Below are positions 23,937-36,677 of a stretch of DNA of 64,000 bases, piece after piece. The DNA is from Clavelina lepadiformis. Lineage: Eukaryota > Chordata > Ascidiacea > Aplousobranchia > Clavelinidae. The stretch is taken from positions 23,686,501 through 23,750,500 of the forward strand of contig NC_135241.1 in assembly GCF_947623445.1 (NCBI RefSeq). The letters run 5' to 3'. A program made the position numbers and the translations under genes. Under the pieces are notes generated by a model that did no database searches, was not told where the DNA came from, and saw nothing but the letters and a program-made list of their open reading frames with translations. Numbering within the stretch: position 1 is the stretch's first letter; each line of letters begins with the position of its first letter.

Positions 23937-26900
23937 ATGGACGTAGAAAACACTCAATTTGTGGTAAGTATCTTGCAAGTTAATAAATATGAAAGAGGCC
24001 CACGCCAAAAAGGTTTTAAGTAAGTGACACATGGACATGATAAAGAAATTAAGCTTTTGGGATGCGCTGATATATGAGAGTAATTGCTTGTCTCCATAAA
24101 GCAACGGTGTTAACTGCTTAGTGCTCTCAACTTAGGTCAAGTTATACGACTGTTAGAAGCAACAGTGGAAGTTGAATTATTTCGTACGGGTATAAAGTGC
24201 CGATTAATGATTATAGATATTTGTACGAATGATTAGTACGAGTGTGCAGAAATAATATAAATTTCTCATGTTGTATTTGTCTTTTTAATTTACCGGTATT
24301 TTTCATGTGTAACCAGCCAACCGTATCTTTCATGTTTAACTTACCGGAATTAGAAGCCTTCTTTAAATATTTGAACAACTCAATTTATTTATCCACGCGT
24401 CACATTCCCAAACTAGGCAAACATGGAACTGCCTGAATAAGAAATTCTTTAAGTGAAATTTTATGGAAATGAAATTCGGCCTTTTCAAATTAAAATATAT
24501 TCGGCGCCGCGAATATAACGGCAATTATAAAACTTTTTGCCTCCTGATGTAAAGCTTAATAAAACTTACCATCTACAGCGTAGTGTGGGGTGAAATATAT
24601 TATATACTGTACTTTTATCTTTTCACACCGACTTACCGGCAAACTTAACGTTTAAAACAATCAATATTTGCGCAGTTTCCCATGCAAGGAGCAGCAACTT
24701 TGCGGGAACTAAACCTCATGCGCGAGGAAGGAATACTGACTGACGTCACAATAGTGGCAGAAGATAGACGCTTCGAGTGCCATCGAGCGGTGCTTGCGGC
24801 CAGCTGTTCCTACTTCAAGGTCGGCAGGATCATTTGTTGACAATAAATGTAGTTTTTAAAGTATGGTTCTTTATACATATATGCATGGCTGTTTAAGTAC
24901 GTATGTGCTGTGACTAAAACTGACCTTGAGAATATAATTAATATCTTGTACGACAAGAAAGTATTGAAGAAAAATAAACAAAACTGTTTTAAGTTTCAAA
25001 CACCTTACACTTGTACTTACTAACTTAGCGCATTATATTAATGTTGCGCTAAAATTAGCTCACGTTTTGAAGATTTCTATTTGCTTTTTAGGCGATGTTC
25101 TCATACGGTTTAAGAGAAAGCAGAGAAACCATCATCACTCTCCACGGTATCAAGCCCATTGTACTTGATCTCGTATTGCAATACGCTTATACAGGTGAGG
25201 GTTGTCTTAAGAAAGCTGAAATATGAAAACGTAAACTACCATCAAATTACTCGTGCAGGGATGTGCGTTCTTGCCAAATCCAGCGTCTGTGATCTTTTCA
25301 CTGCGGCCGATCTCTTCGGGCTGTTGCCTTTGAGGGAGGCGGCAGTGCGGTTTTTACACAAATGCATCGATCATTCCACGTGTCTTCAGGTGAGAATCGA
25401 ACATGTTAGCTTACACCGAGCATAAGCATCATTTTCGTTTAAAAATGCTGCTGTGTTTAACCTGAAGTTAAAATGCTATTCGTGGTTGCAGATTTACAGG
25501 CTGGCGGACCAGCACTGCTGCAAAGAGTTAATGAACGCCGCTCTTACATTTGCTCGAAAACATTTCTCAGAGATCATCATGCAGGTCGTACTTAGAGCAA
25601 AATGGCAAATAACGAAAGCTTTAAATACTCTGTTAAATTTTTGAATTAACCGAAACAGAAGACATTTACTGCTTTAAAATTTACAAAGACAGAAATGAAT
25701 GAATAACGGAAAAAGATCCAAATTTATCGGATAAAACTAACATATCTAAATTTAAACCGAAATTTGGTGAGCAGGATGGATTTCTTGAGCTTGGTGTTAG
25801 GACTTTGACCAAGTACCTCGACGATGACGACTTGAACGTCATCAGGGAGGATCTTGTTTATGACGCAGCCATGAGATGGATACGTCATGATGACGTAACA
25901 AGAAGTCAATTCGTAGAGCAGGTGTTAGGTAAACAAATGTTTCCCTGCCATATTGAAGTAGCCTAGTGATCAATTTGACTAATTAACCGACTTAATAAGG
26001 AAGTTTAGGTTAAAATTGTGGCTAGTGTTTCAATACTGCTATGGCGTTTATAAAGTGCTATTTCTGCCAGAGTCTGTCCGCTTGCCTTTTGTAAAACCAG
26101 AATATCTAAAGCTACAAGCGACGGTCGATCCGCTCATCTATCATAACAAGGCTTGCGTGAGACAGGTATAAACGTAATGACGTAATCTAACAGTGTGAGA
26201 CTAATGATGAAAAGTCAATTGACGTCTTGCATAAAGCAATACGATTTTTGCTCGCAAAGGTGCTCGAGGCTAGAACGTATCAGATTTCGGGAGAATTTCG
26301 TGACGATTTTTTCGGAAAGCAGAGGAAGCCAAGAAAATGCACCAGTAAAGAAGTGAGAAATGTGTAGAAGTGATCATCTTAATTTTGTGGTCCAAGAGTG
26401 TAAAATGGTCATTTTCGTTAAAAATATCATCTTTTTTGCCGATACAATTCTGGTCACGGCATCATAAATTAATAGCATGGCTAAAACATAGGCCTGCAGA
26501 TATTATGACGAAAATTAAAACATTTAATAAGTCAAAGTAACAGAATATTCACGGTATCAACGTCATGACGCCATCAGGTTGTCATGGTGTTTGGCGGTGA
26601 AATGCGAATCGGATCGCTGCACGAACACAACCATGACATCAGCTATTTCGACCCGTTAATGCAAAAGTGGGAAACGATGTCAAGTTTACCGGAAAGCTTA
26701 CAAGTGAAGGCATTCAGCGCTATATCTATGGGCTACGAAATCTACTTAACAGGTGAATTTACTTAGCAGAGTCGTTCTTTTGTTTTTTCCCCAATGAAAC
26801 TCCCAATCTGGTTGCTGCTAGGTGAATGTAGGCTATAGGCTACAACAACTATGACATCATTTATTTTTCATCGCTATGATCTTACACATTAACCCAGGCG

Positions 26901-28394
26901 GAACGGTGAGAAATCGTGCTGTTAGTGACGTCATGACGTACTATACCTACCTGAATAAGTGGTGCCCGCAAAGTAACATGCTCACTGCACGCTACCACCA
27001 CACATGCTGCTGCGAAAGTGGCATGATATATGCCGTGGGTAGGTGAAAATAAATCTAGTGTTTTTAGCAAGATTGTCAAAGAACTTTCTAATAACCATGA
27101 ATGATTTCATTCCAAGGCGGGACCGATGGGAGTAGGTGCATTGATGAAGTGGAAAGGTACGACCCAGTAAAGAACATCTGGGAACCGGTTCCCCCTCTCG
27201 TGCACGCAGTGAAATGTCCTGCTCTGACCGCGTACCAGGGGAAAATCTACGTTTTCGGAGGCTTCTCTGATCAATACGTGATTTGTCAGGCTATACAGGT
27301 CGGGTTTATACACAGAATTACTTTTTTCAAGAAATTTCGGTCGGTACTCGGTACTTTTCACGAGATTATTTCAAAATTTTAAAAAGTGTGTTTTCAAAAA
27401 TATAATAATATAATTTTATCATCTGTTGATCTTTTTTAATCTAGAGATGTCAAGTAAAATTCGATTAACGTCACATATGTTTTGACCTGGAATAACCTTT
27501 ACCGAGGGCATAATAGCGGCAAACATTGCATTTGTAGCAGCATCTTTTACACAATTAGTACCGGTACCGAACTACTTTTTAAAAATATTACCGAATACCG
27601 TAACCGTCGGTACAATTTTTGCCTAGTACCGGTACATTCAAAGTACCGACTTCCCACCTCTGGGGTTATGGCATTGAAACATAGGCTATAGTCTGCAGTC
27701 TAAAGAGGATTTCTGAACTAAACATTTGATTTCCTTCGAGATGCCGATACTTGTTGGAATCCTGAAGTTGTAATTTTTTCTTTGCACAAGCACATATAAG
27801 TCCGTTGTTACAAATTGGGACTAGTATCTTACAGGTCTACGAAATTGAAAGTGGTTTTTGGACTGCTCTCTCCTCTCCGCACATCGACTACACTTGCGCT
27901 CATGCGGCCTTGCTCTCATCCAAAATATACTTACTTGGCGGAAGCTCAAAAGTGGTCAAAGTCTACGATCCCGAGACAGATGAAATTAAGCGCGGTCCCG
28001 ATTTGTTGCAAGTAAGGATTAAGACATCAACAACCGTACTCTCCAGAGAAAATTTAAAGACAATTTTCCGGATTTCCTAGAAACGGGATAATTGTGGCGT
28101 GACTTCAGTCGGGAGCAAACTCTACGTCACAGGCGGTGTAGGTAAATCTTCGGGATCATCGATGGAGTCGGCCGAATCTTTTTGTCCGCTCAGAAATAAA
28201 TGGGAACTGATGCCACCCATGAGGCAGCGGCTGTACAGGTAATTTACGTATTTGACGAGTTCAGTTGATCCGTTTGTTAATTATTAAAACGACGATTCAA
28301 GTTGTCACTTCTATTCAGACACGGCTGTGTATCGATACGAATACCAATCTACCAGCGAGATCAACCTAAAAGTACTAACAGAAAACAATTCTAA
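23937..28394 (+). CDS. BTB-BACK-kelch protein (KLHL family), complete, 14 exons
   Basis: Probable substrate adaptor of a CUL3 ubiquitin ligase. Exons: 23937-23963, 24676-24819, 25092-25194, 25259-25389, 25492-25584, 25775-25928, 26071-26165, 26260-26352, 26578-26752, 26898-27038, 27117-27298, 27835-28011, 28081-28238, 28319-28394 (TAA); 582 aa, all phases match. BTB domain at about residues 20-125 (GILTDVTIVAEDRRFECHRAVLAACS, YFKAMFS, QYAYTG); BACK to about 265 (FARKHFSEII, YLDDDDLNVIREDLVYDAAMRWI, VRLPFVKPEYL); six kelch blades from residue 281, with doublets in MVFGG, YLTGG, YAVGG, YVFGG, YLLGG, YVTGG. The 9-aa first exon (MDVENTQFV) is the least certain. I cannot assign it to a specific KLHL number. 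Three donors have the unusual form GTCG. Confidence 0.9.
27500..27662. mobile_element. Possible hAT-like element end in a kelch-gene intron
   Basis: The intron 27299-27834 contains a GTACCG-rich stretch ending CCGACTTCCCACCTCTG at 27662. Read on the other strand this begins CAGAGGTGGGAAGTCGG, which resembles hAT termini (CAGAGGTGGG...). No matching opposite terminus was found, so this is a truncated or decayed end at best. Confidence 0.3.
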
Positions 28395-28549
28395 GATGTC
28401 GATGGTTCTATCTACTAAGAGCAGGAAGCTTGTCCACGGGCGTAGCCAATTATTATTCTGTCAGGACCGAGAGTTACGCACCGGCTAAACTCACATGTTG
28501 TTAATCACCATCAAATCATTTTCTTGGCCACAGCATTCAGTTGCATTTT

Positions 28550-28765
28550 TTATTTATTTAACTGAACTTTACTAAAAGCCATCTTAAGGTTCAGGACTTC
28601 ATAGTAATTTACATACGACGGCAGTTGTGATTGAAAGATTTTAATGAAGTGTTCATCAAATGCAGTGAATGAAATAAAACGTAAATCTGGATCAATGTTT
28701 CCCACTAGGCCAATTGCATATGAAAGTGCAACAATAGAAGAAAACAATAATAAATTGATAAACAT
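28550..28765 (-). CDS. Possible 71-aa secreted or membrane-anchored small protein
   Basis: A single open frame with a true ATG starts MFINLLLFSSIVALSYAIG, a good signal-peptide or signal-anchor pattern, followed by a polar region and a Lys at the C-terminus. It lies between the convergent kelch gene and HSCB. No family recognised. At 71 codons it could arise by chance in AT-rich DNA. Similarity in a related species would decide. Confidence 0.25.
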   Translation of the reverse strand: MFINLLLFSSIVALSYAIGLVGNIDPDLRFISFTAFDEHFIKIFQSQLPSYVNYYEVLNLKMAFSKVQLNK

Positions 28766-28910
28766 CTCAAGTTAAAAGTGACAAAGTACATGTGTGTTAC
28801 GTTATTTTCCTTTGATAGCGTATGTTGCATAGCTACAGTATATGTTGCTTACGTTGTGCAACCAACTTTATCGATATAATTAATACACTTTAATCAATGT
28901 GGATCACCTT

Positions 28911-30335
28911 TTAAGAGGGAGGTAATCTTTCTTTCAGTTTTTCCAAAATGTTGTCGTAATACTTAAAACTTATCAAGCAAGCTTTTGCTACGGAGATATT
29001 GTCATTGGCGAATGCATCCGAAATTTTGTCGGTAAGCGTCCCGACATAAGCGGAAACTTCATTACGAATTGCGCGCAGTGCATCCACAGATTCAGCATCA
29101 GCAACCTTTCAAAACATGCGCTTAATCATCATCAAACGTACCGGTGTCATCTACAACTTGACATTTCATTTTCAGGTGACCAGAAGTAACTTAACATTCA
29201 TAAAAAGTATTCTCAGTTTCAAACGTTTTGGACAACTTGAAGTAATCTAATAGGCGCCTTCTGTATTGATCTGATGAGCTTTAATAGTTGTCTTTCTATT
29301 GCATTTGATACTGTGGCACGTGGGAAGGTGTTAATTTATACAAAACATATCTCAGCAATGACAAAGATAAATTTACCCTTTCGTTCAGGTCCATAATCTC
29401 CATTAAAAATTCCGGGTCATCTGCACTTACGTTTTCACCCATGAAAATACCTGATGAGCAAAATTGGTTGAAACTTATATGGGTTTACAGCATAGCAAAG
29501 ATCATAACTGGGATTATAACTTTTTGCATCTTGTGAAATACCAATGCCAGTAAGAAGGCCTGAATGGTAAGACATCATGGCATAATAATCTCACAATACT
29601 CGATCCTGATGTATACAGGAAGTAAAACCAGTCTAGATCCCACTTATACAACAACTAACCAGTAATACCTTCTAACTCAAGCATGTAAATGCCTCGATTT
29701 AGTGACTTCAACAGAGTAAAATAAGCCTTATTGAGCAGTGACGAATTGTTTTCTGATATTTCTCGCTCCAGGGCAGACTTTACCGAAAATTTGTCAGGGT
29801 GGAGCAGGCGCTGCAGAAAGCAATACACAATGATAAAAATCTCTTAATGAACACTTTGTTCCTTGTAAGGAATGTTGACAGTTAATTCATAATTATTACA
29901 CGACCCATTCCAATCTATAAATGTACAATTAATGCTAATACAGTCCATTTCACATATTTTATGTATCATACAGATTGAACCTGAAAATTTATAAACTTTT
30001 TTTGTAGCTCAGACAAAGAAACTTTAAAATCTCTTTTAGTGTCAAGTAACGTGAAATAATTCTCAGAATCATTCACTGGAAGAACTGATCCACACGAAAG
30101 ACAGAAAAATTTAGATAATCCATCCACCAATTTCCTAAAAAAACACAATGCATTATGTGTATCATACTCTAAACAAGGTTTTACTGACACTAGAAACGCA
30201 TTCGACTTCGTTTTCAGCTAGATTTTTAACAAGCAATCACCCGCAATTCCAGCAGTTCCCTCCTAATCTCGCAGCCTTTGCATCATCAAAATTGGTTAAC
30301 GGTGCATCGGAAAAGTTACGATAAGAAACGTGCAT
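28911..30335 (-). CDS. HSCB: HSCB iron-sulfur cluster co-chaperone, complete, 5 exons
   Basis: J-domain co-chaperone that delivers the ISCU scaffold to mitochondrial HSPA9 in Fe-S cluster biogenesis. Exons in coding order: 30335-30241, 30134-29981, 29810-29669, 29450-29377, 29105-28911 (TAA); 219 aa (human 235), all phases match. N-terminal tetracysteine motif CWNCG (Cys28, Cys31) and CLSCG (Cys43, Cys46), as in animal HSCB. J domain with NYFTLLD, then HPDKF (His87-Pro-Asp). The C-terminal three-helix ISCU-binding domain includes FLMEIMDLNERV and ends LPPS. The ATG at 30335 is the only in-frame Met upstream of the cysteines before a stop. The upstream frame is open without ATG, so an extra 5' exon carrying the targeting peptide is possible. 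Confidence 0.93.
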
Positions 30336-30849
30336 TGGCAGATTGCATGTACAGACATTTTGCTGAGCTGAAGCCCTTTCATAAACAACAGAGATCCTTC
30401 TGCATGTGTGGGACAAGGCTCTTGCTGCCAGACAACCTTTACATTATGTTGTTCCATCATTAACCTATGGAAACTTCTACTTGTATAATAACAGAAACAC
30501 AAAACTATGAAAGTACTATGAAGATAAGTAGAGGAATCATAAGTTACGTAACTGCAACACATTATCAATAACTGTACAATAGTTTTAACTTGTTTAAAGC
30601 ATACTGACCTATTGCTGGTTGGACGGCATTGACAAGGCTTCTAATATTATTCATATTACAGAATGTTTAACCTATATGTGTTATATTTTAACTTACTAGG
30701 TAGATTCAAAATACAGTTAATAAAATAACACAATGAAGCAAAATAAAATGTCTTCTAACTTCAAGTATGATACAATAAACAGAACGTGCCGTATGACAAA
30801 TCCTACATGAAAGCGAAAACAAATTTTTTAAATATATTATGTTCTAGTT

Positions 30850-31443
30850 TCATCTACCAACAAAAATTGAAGTTACAGCAGTACTTAAATCTTGTCCAGC
30901 TTTATCGATCTTTTTTGTACGCTGCTGCTGATAATTAAGGTATCTACGATAATCTTCAACATCTGCTTCAAACTTTTCTTCTTCATCAACACTTTCTGCA
31001 GGAGACTTGCCTCGGAATTTTTGTATCATTGACGCTATCATGAACATTGTAAATACCAAACTTATCTTCAAGATATTTTTCACGTCAGTTCTTTCATAAG
31101 TTGTCGGTGGAGGATGGTTTTCTACTCCAAGCGGAGAAATGGTAAATGAGTATGGCATTCCCGATCTACTCCCATCATCTTGTTCTTCTTTCACTAAAGT
31201 CTCCATGATGGCACGATATGCATTTTGAATCTTTATAAATTTCTCTTTGGCCTCGGCATTGTCAGGATTTCTGTCAGGATGATATGTTTTAGCCAGTTTG
31301 ATGTAAGCATTTTTAATCGTTGACTCATCAGCGCTTCTACTGATGCCAAGTACGTCGTATGGGTCAAATGCATACCGACCACTGAATCTGTAACTACCAA
31401 AGATAATCCTTCGACATAAAAATTGTTTCCCGAATGACAGCAT
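30850..31443 (-). CDS. Mitochondrial-type DnaJ protein with one membrane span, intronless
   Basis: 197 aa in one exon. The open frame continues 15 codons upstream without an ATG, so Met at 31443 is the likely start; it gives a basic amphipathic N-terminus (MLSFGKQFLCRRIIFGSYRF) like a mitochondrial presequence. The J domain occupies about residues 26-85: DPYDVLGISRSADE, YIKLAKTYHPDRNP (His55-Pro-Asp57), FIKIQNAYRAI. A hydrophobic helix lies at about 124-141 (ILKISLVFTMFMIASMI), then an acidic/basic coiled segment ends FVGR. Architecture and the single exon suggest the DNAJC30/DNAJC4 type, but sequence outside the J domain is not diagnostic. Confidence 0.88.
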   Translation of the reverse strand: MLSFGKQFLCRRIIFGSYRFSGRYAFDPYDVLGISRSADESTIKNAYIKLAKTYHPDRNPDNAEAKEKFIKIQNAYRAIMETLVKEEQDDGSRSGMPYSFTISPLGVENHPPPTTYERTDVKNILKISLVFTMFMIASMIQKFRGKSPAESVDEEEKFEADVEDYRRYLNYQQQRTKKIDKAGQDLSTAVTSIFVGR

Positions 31444-32235
31444 CACCAAAACCTCCAAACTATCATTTGAACATATTGAAAATTTCACCCGCTTGAGGTT
31501 TTTGCTATAGCCTAGACTATAAGCTATGAACCTAGAGTGTATAAAATTGTATAGATTACATTTCCTAAGCTAACTTAGGCTACTTTTCACACATGTGTTT
31601 CACTATTATAGCACACCTTATAGCATAATATAATAAAAAAGAACTACACTCAAAAACAACCCATGAACAAGAGCACACTCGATATTTTGTGGCTGAAACA
31701 GTACTGCACACCTATACAAATCGACACTAAATTTTACTCTGATTTCTATTGTAAAAGGTTGCACCTTGTCTACCACAAACACCGGTCAGGTTTGGGCCAC
31801 GAGTCGAAGTGCAAATGGATTGCTTCCTCGCACACTGACAATTTTCTTCTGCACAGCCGAGATATCAGCAAAAACTACCATACTCTACATTCCAGGCAAG
31901 GAAGGCTCAAAACGTTCAAATGGTAACTATAATGCCCCAGAATACCAACCCAACACACTTGTGTGGTTAAGTTCAACAGGAGTAAAATACGCTTGGGAAA
32001 AATGTCTGAGTGTCTTAATGTGGATCCAACCTACAGACCTAAGGCCTACAAACACTTTAACAGTTGGGTTCAGCAGCAATGATAACCCTTATTCGTTTTT
32101 ATGAAGTGGGTTTTTCTATTCTTGCTCGTTTTAAGCCCATAGGTTTAGCTGCATTTTACCTCTGGTTGTTTGCTGACACGGTGGTTAACTTTATCACGCT
32201 AGGCCCCTTGTAAGGATGGTTCGCATTTTATTTTT

Positions 32236-32376
32236 GGGTCTAGTGCAGAAGTGCACAACCGCGTAATGCATTTATATACAGTACTAGAGTCTAGTATACT
32301 AATGGTCTAGTAACTAGACCATTGCTACGCAAATTGTGACGTCATTTGGTTGTGCACTTATGCACTGACAAGACAC
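32236..32376. mobile_element. hAT-type MITE, copy 2
   Basis: A 141-bp relative of the element at 22546. It begins GGGTCTAGTGCAGAAGTGCA, shares the inner motif CAAATTGTGACGTCATTTGG with copy 1, and ends in a diverged terminus ...GACAAGACAC. A perfect 8-bp duplication TTATTTTT flanks it (32228-32235 and 32377-32384). Confidence 0.85.
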
Positions 32377-32601
32377 TTATTTTTCGTTCCTCCACACCAC
32401 AGACAATGACAAAAAATAAGTTAAATGGTAAAAACAAAGGAAAAACCCATAAAAAAAAACTTGGCAAACCAAGCAAGAATAACTTCGATATGGTAGGCTG
32501 GATTCGATTTTCGGTGTGGTAAATTACGTTTGTCATTTTCCCATTACTAACAAGCGACAACAGAAAATTACTTGCAGCGTTTTCGGTCTGAAATCACCCG
32601 C

Positions 32602-32732
32602 TTCGTCAAGGATTAGCCCATAGGAAAGGGAAAAAAGAACGCACGGATTACCCATTCGTATGGGCTAAAAAGAATATTTCCATCTCTTAAAATAATTGTT
32701 GGAAGGTTAATCGTGTTGGAATGAGTAATCCA
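32602..32732. repeat. 131-bp repeat, member 1 (inverted pair with 52362-52492)
   Basis: Matches the reverse complement of 52362-52492 with two mismatches and no gaps; similarity stops abruptly at both ends. It contains an internal inverted TTAGCCCATA/TATGGGCTAA pair. Probably a non-autonomous mobile element. No target duplication identified. Confidence 0.8.
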
Positions 32733-35700
32733 ACCGAGCGATAGGTCGAATAAGTAATCCAGTCGAACTGCTGTGGCTGGTCATCGTACGGTACGATCCA
32801 AGCAAGTTCTAAAGACTGCTTAATTGTTGCACAGTGCAATGCACAATGGTGTTTGAACTGGCAATCCAGCCAACGATAGACCGGTACTCTAGTAGCCAAA
32901 AGTCACTTTTTCGGGTTTGCAGTGCTCATGCAATGTATTAAATTGAATTTTGGTAATTGCATGGTGCTTTTATTCAGCATCAGGTTGAAATAGTTTTGCA
33001 TTCAAGCTGGTGTGATTGCATCAATTATATACAGGTGGCATACCACTGCTGTGGCATAAGGTCAAAGCGTTTCACAGCAATCAACATGGTTTTCTTTATT
33101 TGGCGGCTAGGATAGAAGTATAACTTCATATGTCATTTTAGTTCGCTTCCATTAACCTTTGTGGTAATCTTTAATTGCTCCAGCCCCACTTATCTGGCTA
33201 GCTCTTAAGCAAGTTCGGAATGATACACATATGTTTTTTATTGCTTGAATTTAGGTATGTTTATCAGAAGCACTGAACTGGAGCAAGCATTGGTAATACC
33301 CCAAGGGCATAACAATGGTAGTGCTACTGGGTAGTGAACACTGCCTAATTGCCAGCTCTAACCATTCGGCTACAAAGCTGGCTACTACTCAACATTGCTG
33401 CTTTCTTACATAACGAGCTTGCAGAGTACAGTGATCTTGTGTGATTGTCAGAGAACTTCGAAATCCTGAGTGGAGTGAATGAACAACTTAACATTGTAGT
33501 ATTTCAAAAAGGAAATCCATCTGATATGCAGATCATAAGCAAAAGGCAATCATTTAATTTGTCTTGACTTTCGATAAACGAAGGTTTCAATCGTTCTCAA
33601 AGAGTGCTATTTGTCGATTATATGCATTCATGAGTTTGCAGATTATTACAAATTAAAAATGATAATAAACGGCCTCTAGAAAATAAATGTCTTGTGTAAA
33701 AATATCCCTGTTTTACCATCAGCCTGCTTCCTCTGAGCAAGATGTTATTTGGCAACACAAACTAGATGTTTGAGCTTGAGTCAAGTAACAACTGGGTAAT
33801 GCTGCCATCCAAAAATTGATGACTATGTATTCCATGGGGAACATGGGGATACAATAGCTGGATATGTTGTAATCTTTATTTTGCAATCTTCTTTGTGCTA
33901 CGTTCACAAGTTACACTGTTTGCCATTCCCTATTTTTACAGGGTTGAACAGAAACAACCATCTCCAGATAGCAGGCAATTAAGTCCCCCACGCCATCCTT
34001 AGCAGTGTAGAGCCAGTGAGCAATGGGTATCTTGATTTTATTTATCCGGCTTGCTTTTTTGCTGAGGCAAATAGTTTTGGGAGGAGCAATCAGAGTGGCT
34101 CCGATTCATAATGTGCAAGGTAAAGAGTGACTCTATCGCACTGAAGCCCAGCAGGTTCAATGCTCACAAAAACAGAAAAATTGTCATGCTGTGGGGTTCT
34201 ATAGGTCTACATCCAGTCACAGGACGCTGTTTACTATAACAGTGTAGATTTGGTGCCCAATGCCCGTTAGTCATTTTTTGACCAAAGATTTAAATTTTCT
34301 GCAAGGTGTCACAAGGTGAGCTGTTGATGTTAGCTTTAAGCTCACGTTTTGCTACCTTGGTGTTAGGGTAAATGGATGCTAACACTCATTGGTAGCTTTA
34401 TTCTCCAATTTTGGATATATGCATTGGCCAAGGGTCAGCTCACTGTTTCCCAATTTTTGGCCGAGTACCCGATCTCTTGGTGGGTCGTTATTTAAGTTCA
34501 CTCACCACTTGGCTCAACTGTGATGGGTAATTAATTATAAATTATTTATCTCCATTCATTAAGAACAATTAGTCTATTGGCAAAGATGCTGTCATTATCA
34601 CAGTCATGTGTCATGAGGCAAGGTCCATATCTGCTGGGGACTCGCTCAGCATACATAACTTGCTCTGTTGACATTGTTTGCGCTTACTCAGTCATGTGAG
34701 TCACAGCAAGAATGCTGATATACTTCAAGACCTTCTATGGTAAACAAGCCACTAAGCGATACTGTGTAGTTCGTACCGCACTACACATCAGGGATGTTTT
34801 CAAACGTACCCAAAAAGGACAGGCATCAACGCAGACATCTGGGAAGTGCTTGTTGATATGCAGATCATGCTGTTAGTAGTGGCATCAAGTGAGATTAGGA
34901 GAAAATAATTTAAAGAGAAACAACAAAACATAGTGACCAACCAGCAGTCAGAGTAAGTCAGAGCACACGCTGTGGCAAAAACTGCTGTCCGAGAATTTTT
35001 CTGCTAATCGATGTAAGATGCTGCGCTTAGCGAAATTGATTACTTTTGAATGTGCTTCATTGCTTTTTAACTTAAGACAAAAGAAGGTTTTGTTAGATTA
35101 TGCAGAGTTTTTTTGATGGTAATAATTATTGTCAACAGTAAAATATTTTGATTTGATTTCGTATTTTAAATTCTTAAATTAAAACTATTTAAATTTTTTA
35201 ATTTGTTTGGAATGCAACATTATCCACCACCAAACATTGTTTGCCAGCTGAAATCTTCTGTTTGATGCACATTGTGAATGACTGAAACTTGGTTATTTTG
35301 GGAGAAACTTCACTTGGAAGTAAATACATAATGCATGAAGTTGTTTAATTTGGAAACGTTTTTTCATGTGTACCCCTTTACTGACCTTTGTTGTTGTTGT
35401 TGTACCAACTTTACCCTAGTTTGGGACCATGAAATTCTGAAGCCTGTCTTGACTTTTTTATTATCTGTTTTACATATTCTTGTAATTATTTCAAAATATA
35501 CCACTACCTCCGACTAAAAAGTGTCAGTAAGATTTGTTCTACCTTTCCAAGAGAATGTTTAGAGTTATTACTGAAATGTGTACTTTGGCTCTAGTGCTCT
35601 TGATTTGAATCTTAGTCCATGCGAAAGCAACCATCTCAAGTGGCTGCCATCAAAATTACGACAAATAATAGGTTGTTGTTGTCTAAACGATTGCTTTTCT

Positions 35701-36677
35701 GCGAGGATTGAAAACAGCACTTCATTTTGGTGTAATGTTTTCAAAATAAAACTCAATTTCTTCCTGAAGCCACCTACTTTGTATGCTTTTCAGACCAAAC
35801 ATTTCAATTAAGAAAGTTACGATTAGCAAAGTTTTTGAAGGGCACCGGTTACTACAATATATATGATATAATGGATTTTAGTTAAAACATCCTCTTAAAA
35901 GTGCTTGTAAACAACTTGCCACCTCTTAAAAGCCATCCACTTTGAACAGTAATGCTGGCAATTTATTCTCAACTGCATTTAAGAATGGCCTATTTAAACA
36001 AAAATCTGGTCAAAGAAGTTGTGCAGATAAATGGCTATTTACTCCGAAAAACAATCGCTTATTACAAACAAATATCAAGTAAATTGATTTGGAACATTTG
36101 TCATTTCATGTCACAGCTACTATCGCTTATATTTTTACATTTTTATAGCATCAATGCCCATAACTTGGTTTTGCTGAGACAGACAATGACCTCACAGATT
36201 AAGTGTTTAATTCACATCAAAGTATGTGCATATAAGCTATTAGCCTAAAGAACATTGTGATATTGTAATACTATAGTGCTGTAGGAAAAGACTTACGTGT
36301 ACCATATACATAAAAGGGTTGGCCAAACTTCTTGATAATCTTTGAAGCCTTTATGATTTGAAAAGGAGTTGCAGTTGGAACATGGCGCTTACTGTTGATT
36401 ACCAAGCACCAAGAAAATCATATCTGTGCACAGTAAATTTTTGACATCTGTAAGACTTTAGTGTTGAGCGTTTGCTTTTAATGCAACATGTGCCCTAAGT
36501 TATATTATTTATTAGGACAACTATCTTTATGTGTGTATGTTCTATTCTTAATTCATATTGAGTGGTGATTACTTCTTACAAAACTAATTTTTATCCAAAC
36601 AGTTTAGTTTATTGCATGTTTTAATTTTTGTAAAATTGTTAAAATTTTGTCGTACTATTTGCTCTTTTCTGAGTAAC
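32733..36677. other. Long gene-free stretch
   Basis: About 3.9 kb with no ORF or splice-linked frame that I can recognise. One tRNA box-A-like motif on the minus strand (33374-33364) hints at a SINE relic. The right end should contain the promoter and 5' UTR of the gene starting at 36678. Confidence 0.4.

Noticed and set aside
31766-32104. 112-codon + strand open frame
   Set aside because: It has no ATG start (begins at TTG), no recognisable motif and no matching splice partners. I could not support it as a gene.
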